Below, one piece after another: positions 57,726-64,000 of a DNA stretch of 64,000 bases. Position 1 is the stretch's first letter, and each line of letters starts with the position of its first letter. The position numbers and the translations under genes were made by a program. Under the pieces are notes generated by a model, which did not search any database, was not told where the DNA came from, and was given only the letters and a program-made list of their open reading frames with translations. Source of the DNA: Rhineura floridana (Eukaryota > Chordata > Lepidosauria > Squamata > Rhineuridae); assembly GCF_030035675.1 (NCBI RefSeq), contig NC_084480.1, positions 292,068,982-292,132,981 on the forward strand, read 5' to 3'.

Positions 57726-58599
57726 TCGTGGGCAACGGATTCCAGCAGGGAAGCCTCCTGTACTTCCACGCCCTTTCTACCCTGATTCTGCAGGGTTCTA
57801 TACTTCAGCCAGATTCGCTGCTGAAGATGTTTATGCATTATGCACAGACACCAGGAGACAGGGCAAGCAAAAATGTGTGATGTCTAGGGAGAGGTTAATT
57901 GGTCCACTTCCACTCACATACTGAAGCAATGCACAGGCAATGGTTCTGAAGGGGGCCGAACTGTAGCCATTGTAGCCATGAAAGAATAACCAAGCATTAT
58001 GCAACTTGCTTTTTTTTTCTGGTAGAGCTGAACTCTCCTTGTCCTTTTTGACTAGAGAAGGGCTGCACATGGGTATTATTTAAATAGTACATGGTTCGGG
58101 TATTATTTAAAACGCTTCCATTGAAATGCTGAAGGCAGTGGAATCATATAGATATATAGCCACATGTCAACACAATTCCTCAAACAGATGTTATCCAATA
58201 ACATTTGCAAAGGGAGGACAGCAGAATCTGTACTGCAAGCATAACACAGCTCAGGCACTTTTTGTTCAGCAGCTGAGAACGGTCTATAAATTAATGAACC
58301 AGAAGTGCATGCGGTGGCTTGCGGTTTCATATCATGGTTTTGCTGAAGTGTGAGGGTTGGAAGTGTCTCAGCTTCTGAACACTGGATTCTTGGCATCACA
58401 AGCTTCTGCCTCTGATCCTGTCCCTAAAGGCTACTTAACCTCTTCCTTTCATCCAGTAGTGGACTGCATGGTGGGGCAGCAGCGCTTACCTGACCTCCCA
58501 ACAGCTGCGCTGCTGCTGCTTACTATGAGAAGCGAGGCAGCAGGGAGTTTGGCGCTACGTAAATGCACCAGCTGAGCCATTCCAATGCTCCTGGGTGGG

Positions 58600-58682
58600 A
58601 ATTCATGGCAGAGGTCAGATTCAAACTGAGTACTTCCTGATTTTCAGCTCAGTCTCTTTAACCACTAGACTACACCAAATCG
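58600..58682 (-). mobile_element. tRNA-derived SINE head fragment
   Basis: Reversed head: TGGTGTAGTCTAGTGGTTAA (A box) and CAGTTTGAATCTGACC (B box). Compare the CORE-type SINE at 15098. Only the head is left. Confidence 0.55.
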
Positions 58683-59044
58683 CATGTGTTCAGGATTTTG
58701 ATATGGTCAAAGACTGGCAGCACAATTTGACCACCCACTCATCTAAGGAAGGCTAGTCTAGTAAAATGAGGGTGCACAATAGCAAAGCTTCTTGGATTGC
58801 TCTCCCAATCCGATGCCTCAAGTGTCTGAGTAGGCAGAGTTTCAATAGCTTTAATAGCTTCATTGAGCTAGGTCTATCACACCAGTTTCTTCCATATATT
58901 GCAAATGAATTTTGAAGTTTTAAATGAACTTCTACAGTAAGAGTGTGCACCAACCAGAAGATGCAGTTCAAACCAGGTTTGGTCAGTAGTATAGTAGCAA
59001 ATTCAGAAGTGCAGGGTCCCTTCATGTTAGTCACAGCCACATAC

Positions 59045-59372
59045 ACCCCTTTTTTTGCTGCGGGGTTGAGAATTAGATCCTTTTAATGCTTTTTCCCACA
59101 ACAGCAGATATCTCTAGGAGCCAATAAGCATGAAAAGGGAGAGTGTTAGCTGCTGAGAAGAGTCTTCCCAATGGCTGACTCACCTCATTTCACTCTGATT
59201 GGCTTCAATCAGCAGGAAAGGACAAGGAAGCATGTTAGAAGACTCATGTCAGTGGCTAACACACTCCCCTTTCATGCTGATTGTCTCACAGGATGCTGAA
59301 GACATAGGGACCCTGCTCCCCAAAAAGTAAAGGGTCTAAGATCCCCCGAAACCCTGGACGAATACACCCCTG
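59045..59372. repeat. Palindromic repeat, DNA-transposon-like
   Basis: GCCAATAAGCATGAAAAGGG and TGTTAGCTGCTGA on the left pair with TCAGTGGCTAACACACTCCC and TTTCATGCTGATTG on the right. GATCCTTTTAATGCTTTTTC pairs loosely with CCCAAAAAGTAAAGGGTCT. No target duplication found; family unknown. Confidence 0.5.
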
Positions 59373-61709
59373 GATTTGGTACTCTGGAAAACAGCCTGCC
59401 TTGATCTAAAGTGCAGGCTGATTCAGTTTGGGATCCATCCAAATCTATTTCACTCTCCCCCCCCCCAATTCTCTACTGGAATTTTTTTTAAAAAATATAA
59501 CATTACCCCTTTTGACATAAATGGATGTAACTTGCAGGCACGGTAGCCCCTCCAAAGGGGATAAGGACAGTCAAATTAAAAGTAAAGGTCCAATGGTTTT
59601 GTGCTGGGCACCACTTAATGTTGGGGTTTATAACTTTTGGGGGGATAACTGCATGATATTTGCAGGCTAAGTGGCCTCTTCTAATTTGAATCCTTCTAAA
59701 TTTCAGAAGGATTATTGTGTTCTTTTTCTGCAAGGGCAGAATGTCATGGGTGAAAAAAGGAACTACTTAATCTTCCCTAGTGTTGTGTGAGCAATTGATC
59801 TGAAAATTGCTGACACGAGAGAGGTGCTTTGGGTAAGAAAACTGTCAAATTATAGTCAAAAAAGGGTATACGAAGTTTTGCCCTAATCACCTTTAAAAAA
59901 ATGAGGAAGGTAGAACTAATAGGAGCTTGACTTCAGTGTAAAATTATTCCCTCTGATTACAAGCTTAACCTGTCAGTCACAACGGAGCTCTCCCTCCACT
60001 CTCTCTTCATGCTAGTGTTTCATGCTGGTCCCTTTCGCCATTAACCATCCTGGTGTTTTCCTTACATTGTAGCTTTAGTTTTGCTTTCAGCAGATGCACG
60101 TCTGTAGCTTTTAAAAAAATGTCCAGATCAGGGCTGGTGCCAGAGAGTAGCTAAGCTGGACCCTGGCCAAAAGACCCTGCGGCACTCCTTAGGGTGGAAG
60201 GGTGGCGCTCCTGTTCTGTGATCAATGGCAGCGTCAGGTCCTGCAACCCAACCCTGCTGCAGGTCACAGAGAGGGAGCTTCAGGCATCCCCCCAGTACAG
60301 ATAGTGCTGGCTACAATAAGCCTGCATGCATGCCACACCTACCTGTCCCATCACTGTGAATGCTATGTGTGCTGTGTGCACATGCCTGCCATTACCCAAG
60401 TCATTCACATGTCATCCACATGACATGAGAGATAGATGGGGAGCATGGGCAGGTTTATTAGCCCCACACTGCCTGTATTGGGAGGATGTTGGGCTACGGC
60501 ACCACAAGCTTGGGGCAGGCTGGTGCCTAAGGGCCTAGTCATGCCTAGTGCTGGCCCTTGTCCAGATCACTGAAGCACCAGGAAGTGCTTCGGGGGTCCG
60601 TTTCAACTCATCCTAAATTGTACAGATCCAGTGTCACCTCTGAGAAGCCCCAAATCTCTCTGAGGCACCCTGCTATGACACAGAATTCATCTAAATATAA
60701 TGCACATTCGTACTCTATACTATTCAGCATGCTACATGAAAGTTATTCAAATCATCTAAAGTAGCTGTATTTAAGATAACAAAAAACTGAAAAACCAAAG
60801 CAATTCAATAGCATGAGTAGTTAAATTATGTAGAATATTTGTTTTGATCAAAAACATACTCCTCAAGCTAAGCCAAATGCTTTTTGTTTGACAAACACAT
60901 GTACAAGTGTTTTTCCACTAAAATAATTTAGTGAGAGAAGAATGGAAACAGTGAAGTATGCATGACTAACTTTGAAAATACAAACCTTTAAAAAATGTAG
61001 TCTACACCTCATTTGAAAAAGGAAAATATTTAATCAAGAACAACTTATCCCTGATTTAATCAATTGTTCAACATTATGTATTCTACTTTTAGCCTTGTCA
61101 TGTACCCTGATGTCATTTGGAAAGTCCTTACACTTCGCTGTATCCTGGCACCATTTAGAGGTCCCAAGGAAAGGCAATTTAAATGGCCATCAAAATGCCT
61201 CCCCTTTATCTCTAGAATGACATCCACAACAGAAAAGCCCACTGCATTCTTAGCGACTAGCACCTATTGACTTCAGAGCAGTATAACTCTAAAGTAGCTT
61301 GCCTAAGAGGCCCAAAGCAGGGATATGGGGTGAGATATAGTAGATTATTCAGAATCTCCTTGGATCAAAGTACAGCAGCTGTATTTTGACCAAACGCTTC
61401 TATCTATCAACAAAATACACAGAACATATCATTGGAATCAATTTAAAGAAGCAAAAAAATTGTTTTAAACTTGTCCTAACAGTTAACATAGGCTTTTCTA
61501 ATGAGCTGTGGATGCATCTATTCAGCATCAGCAGACTCTCTTTCTATACCTTCCTGGCAGAGGAACAGATTTACCAGCTAACACCAGCTGAAGTCCCCCA
61601 GCGTAAGATGTGGTTAAGCATTTTTAGAGGTTTGCCTGTGATGCAGGGCCTTAATCTACTTTAGGATTTTGGCAGAGGCAAAGCAAAGGTCAAACCTGAT
61701 TGCCCACTG

Positions 61710-61767
61710 AGGAAGGAAGGAAGGAAGGAAGGAAGGAAGGAAGGAAGGAAGGAAGGAAGGAAGGAAG
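61710..61767. repeat. (GGAA)n microsatellite
   Basis: About 14 uninterrupted GGAA units. Confidence 0.95.
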
Positions 61768-61946
61768 ACAAGAAGGAACACTGGGATCTAGATGTTAGAA
61801 GGGATCAAGACAGACTTAAACATAATCTAAAATTCTGAACTTTTAACCCATGCCATTCCAGCTCTTCATGGCCTTTACTGATTGTTCTCCAAAATAGAGG
61901 GCTGTGTTACCTTTTCTTTAAAACTCAAGGACAAGGTTTGTAGAAC

Positions 61947-62008
61947 AGTTATAAAGAACTGACAGAGATGGACCAATTGTCTGGCTCAGTATGAGGCAAT
62001 GTCCTAGG
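61947..62008 (+). mobile_element. tRNA-Ala-derived SINE tail
   Basis: GACAGAGATGGACCAATTGT, CTGGCTCAGTATGAGGCAA: only the tail of the family at 57547. Confidence 0.5.
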
Positions 62009-63990
62009 GGGTCAGACTCCCAATGTCCAGGGAACAAGGCCATAAATTCATAAGAGGTGATGGAATGGGAGTGCAGAAAGTCATTTGGCCACTTTTTGCA
62101 GTGGACCAACCAGATTCAACCATCTGAAGCTTTCTTGCAGAGGTGAATACAACTATCAAGAGTGTTATCCACTTCTCTGGATTATGAAGTGTGTTATTGG
62201 TCTCAAAAAGGGCACACAAAAATACATATTTTACAACAAAAAGTGTACAAAATACATATTTTAGGAGGAATTGTTGAAAAGCAGAAATGTATTGAAAAAT
62301 GCATATTTTATGGGAAGAATGTATACAAAATTTACATGTGGATTTTGTGTGTGTTCTTTTGGAAAGTCTGCAAAACAAAACAAAACCCAGGGCAGGACAA
62401 ATCTATGACTGAATGACAGTGAAACTGATATGGAATGGACTTAGACTGATCTGCCTATCTGTAAGTGGAAGAGGATATTAACCTCAGCCCTGAATCAGGA
62501 CAATCCCACTACCCCAGGAGCCCCAGCACACAAGCAGCCCATTATGCCTCTACTTCCACAGCTCGCAGAAGTCATGCTGCTGTCCTTGGAAGTCTAAGAA
62601 TTCTAATAGAGAAACCACTGCCACTGGAGTGGCTCCTGGAAGCAGAGGCTGCTAAAACAGGCAACATGCCTATTTACCAGAGGCAAAATTAGCCACCCAG
62701 ACTGAGCAGCAGCCCCATTTCAGTCCTAGTCTAGGGTTGCCTCCTGCTGAAGCAACATTTGAGCCTGCTCCTGTCAGTCTACAGCCCAAGTTCCACTTGG
62801 AGCTGTCCATGGTGCTACATTGAACCTGAACTCTTGCCTTGTCTTGATTTGCTTGCCTTTAACCTGTACTCTTGCCATGAATCTGAAGCGCTGATGGACT
62901 CTCCCCTCTACCCAAGTTGGGTTGAACTCCCAACTGACTGTGACTACTACCTACTTGGACATGAACATCCATGTGGTGGCAGTAGTTCACACAAACAGCA
63001 CCTCTATCTGAGTGCATCCCAGCAATGAGTCTTCACAGTCCTAAAGTTATCATGCAGAAGCCAACTTCATGTTTGAACTGGCCTATAGAGTAGCACAAGC
63101 TTTTACAGGTTTTATGGGATAAAAACATAATGCCTAGATTAGAGTTAGGAAGATTTCAGTTTCTGGATTTCTTAAATAAAATGATTTATTTAATTCATTA
63201 TTGAGGCTTCCATGTGCAAGATCAGAAATGAAGAGTACTGCCTGAATGCATTAGGTCTGAAAGAGAGAAGCCTTGTCCTGTAGAGAAAATATCTTCTTCA
63301 CCAGCTGATTATATGCCCCCAAGGATAAGAATGTTGAATTCCTATTGCTTTTTTCTCCAAATTAAATGCATAACACATGCTTTTAAAAAAATATATATAA
63401 TCTGTTTCCTTCAGAACAGTGACTGGGATCCAAACCAGCACAATTGGTTTCTCCACTTATGCATAGGGACTTTTAAGTCTTTTTCTTTTAAAATGCCAGG
63501 ACTTCCCCATGTTCCCGAAAAGCTGCCTCCAAGGAGGCCCTTCATAAGGCATAAGAAGCCCTCCTTGAGTTGGCGTCTTTCCCCCTTGCCCAAAGGGAAG
63601 ACTGGATCTCACCTAATGTTTTTGTTTGTTTGTTTGATATTACTGCTGAGTGCAACACATCCTCTGGGGACAAGGAATGGAAAGCATGGACAAAGGCAAC
63701 GGATACATCCCAAAATCCACCAGAGGGAGGGAGGGGGAGAAAAGAAAGTTTCTAAATAGAGCAATTCTCTGAAGTATGATTCATATTAAATCAAATCAAG
63801 AAAGGAGTCTTAAGATGGCTATAATAGACTCAAGCAGTATGTGTTTTTTCTTCTTCTGGTTTTGTTGTTTAATGGCCATGTTCCCAGCACAAGCTATTGA
63901 CACAGTGCTTCTTTCAAAATAAGAGTAATGATAAACTATGTCCCCATGGATTCTAGGGATAGAATTCCTGTGAGTAATTCCCCAGCTTAC

Positions 63991-64000
63991 CATCTTGTAT
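63991..64000 (-). CDS. ANGPT1: ANGPT1 exon, last 10 bases only
   Basis: The window ends inside an exon. The minus strand reads ATACAAGATG, then donor GTAAGCTGGG. In frame with the next exon this gives YKM|GFG, exactly the expected ...WKEYKMGFG... of angiopoietins. The exon body, the coiled-coil part and the signal peptide lie to the right of the window. Ten bases would not be enough on their own; the phase, donor and position upstream of the 45758 exon make the call strong. Confidence 0.85.

Larger units (their letters stand above)
45928..63990 (-). other. ANGPT1: ANGPT1 intron (18,063 bases)
   Basis: Donor GTAAGC right after 63991 and acceptor TTCTAG before 45927; phase 0. Outside listed elements I recognise nothing in 45928-48356, 48705-49652, 51001-52321, 55441-55699, 56146-56599, 57011-57546, 57726-58599, 58681-59044, 59373-61709 and 62009-63990. 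Segments 56230-56480, 58440-58580 and 60120-60580 are GC-richer than their surroundings but show no family. AT-rich 62195-62340 has TACATATTTTA-like repeats. Confidence 0.92.

Noticed and set aside
63313-63759. Open frame of 148 codons near the right edge
   Set aside because: Low-complexity and Lys/Pro-rich end, lies in the intron next to the ANGPT1 exon on the other strand, no family resemblance.
1-64000. Retrovirus-like, LTR or Polinton fossils
   Set aside because: I looked for paired long direct repeats and for capsid, envelope or integrase-like frames and saw none that I could support.
1-64000. CRISPR arrays, operons or bacterial-type signals
   Set aside because: Vertebrate nuclear DNA with spliced exons; the only regular tandem array (22150-22990) lacks spacer structure.

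Overview
The window is vertebrate nuclear DNA, almost certainly from a squamate reptile (lizard or snake). It carries a typical squamate set of repeats: BovB (RTE) LINEs, Sauria-type tRNA SINEs with BovB-like tails, a 5S-rRNA-derived SINE with an L2-like tail, L2 and CR1 LINE fragments, an L1 3' end, and many palindromic hAT-like MITEs. I cannot name the species from the sequence.

The only host gene I can support is angiopoietin-1 (ANGPT1), on the minus strand. Four exons of its fibrinogen-like C-terminal domain are visible. They are the last 10 bases of one exon at the right edge (63991-64000, ...YKM), a 170-base exon (45758-45927), a 131-base exon (25124-25254), and the final coding exon (4007-4167, ending in TAA). 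All junctions have GT/AG splice sites and compatible phases, and the spliced protein reads continuously from YKM to RPLDF. The three introns are 18.1, 20.5 and 21.0 kb. Bases 1-4006 are the 3' UTR plus downstream flank.

Layout, left to right. 1-4006: 3' flank/UTR with a CR1 remnant and two tRNA-derived SINEs, one split by a MITE. 4168-25123 (last intron): an L1 with a 20-base target duplication, a BovB copy holding a Sauria SINE and an unrelated filler, nested palindromic MITEs, L2 and CR1 pieces, a hAT element inside a CR1, an unclassified repeat with long inverted arms, and an 800-base purine-rich tandem array. 25255-45757: CR1, hAT elements (one holding a 5S SINE), L2 tails, and a second copy of the unclassified repeat next to a block that also occurs about 12.5 kb away. 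45928-63990: a second foldback hAT, a 938-base hAT, a second larger BovB copy with a 60-base CR1 insertion, an L2 reverse-transcriptase fragment, and SINEs.

The genes do not form a multi-gene system. This is one host gene diluted by transposons. The interest lies in nested insertion histories with clear target-site duplications, two unclassified repeat families, and small changes in ANGPT1. I found no operon, CRISPR array, tRNA or rRNA gene, and no retrovirus-like or Polinton-like fossil that I could recognise.
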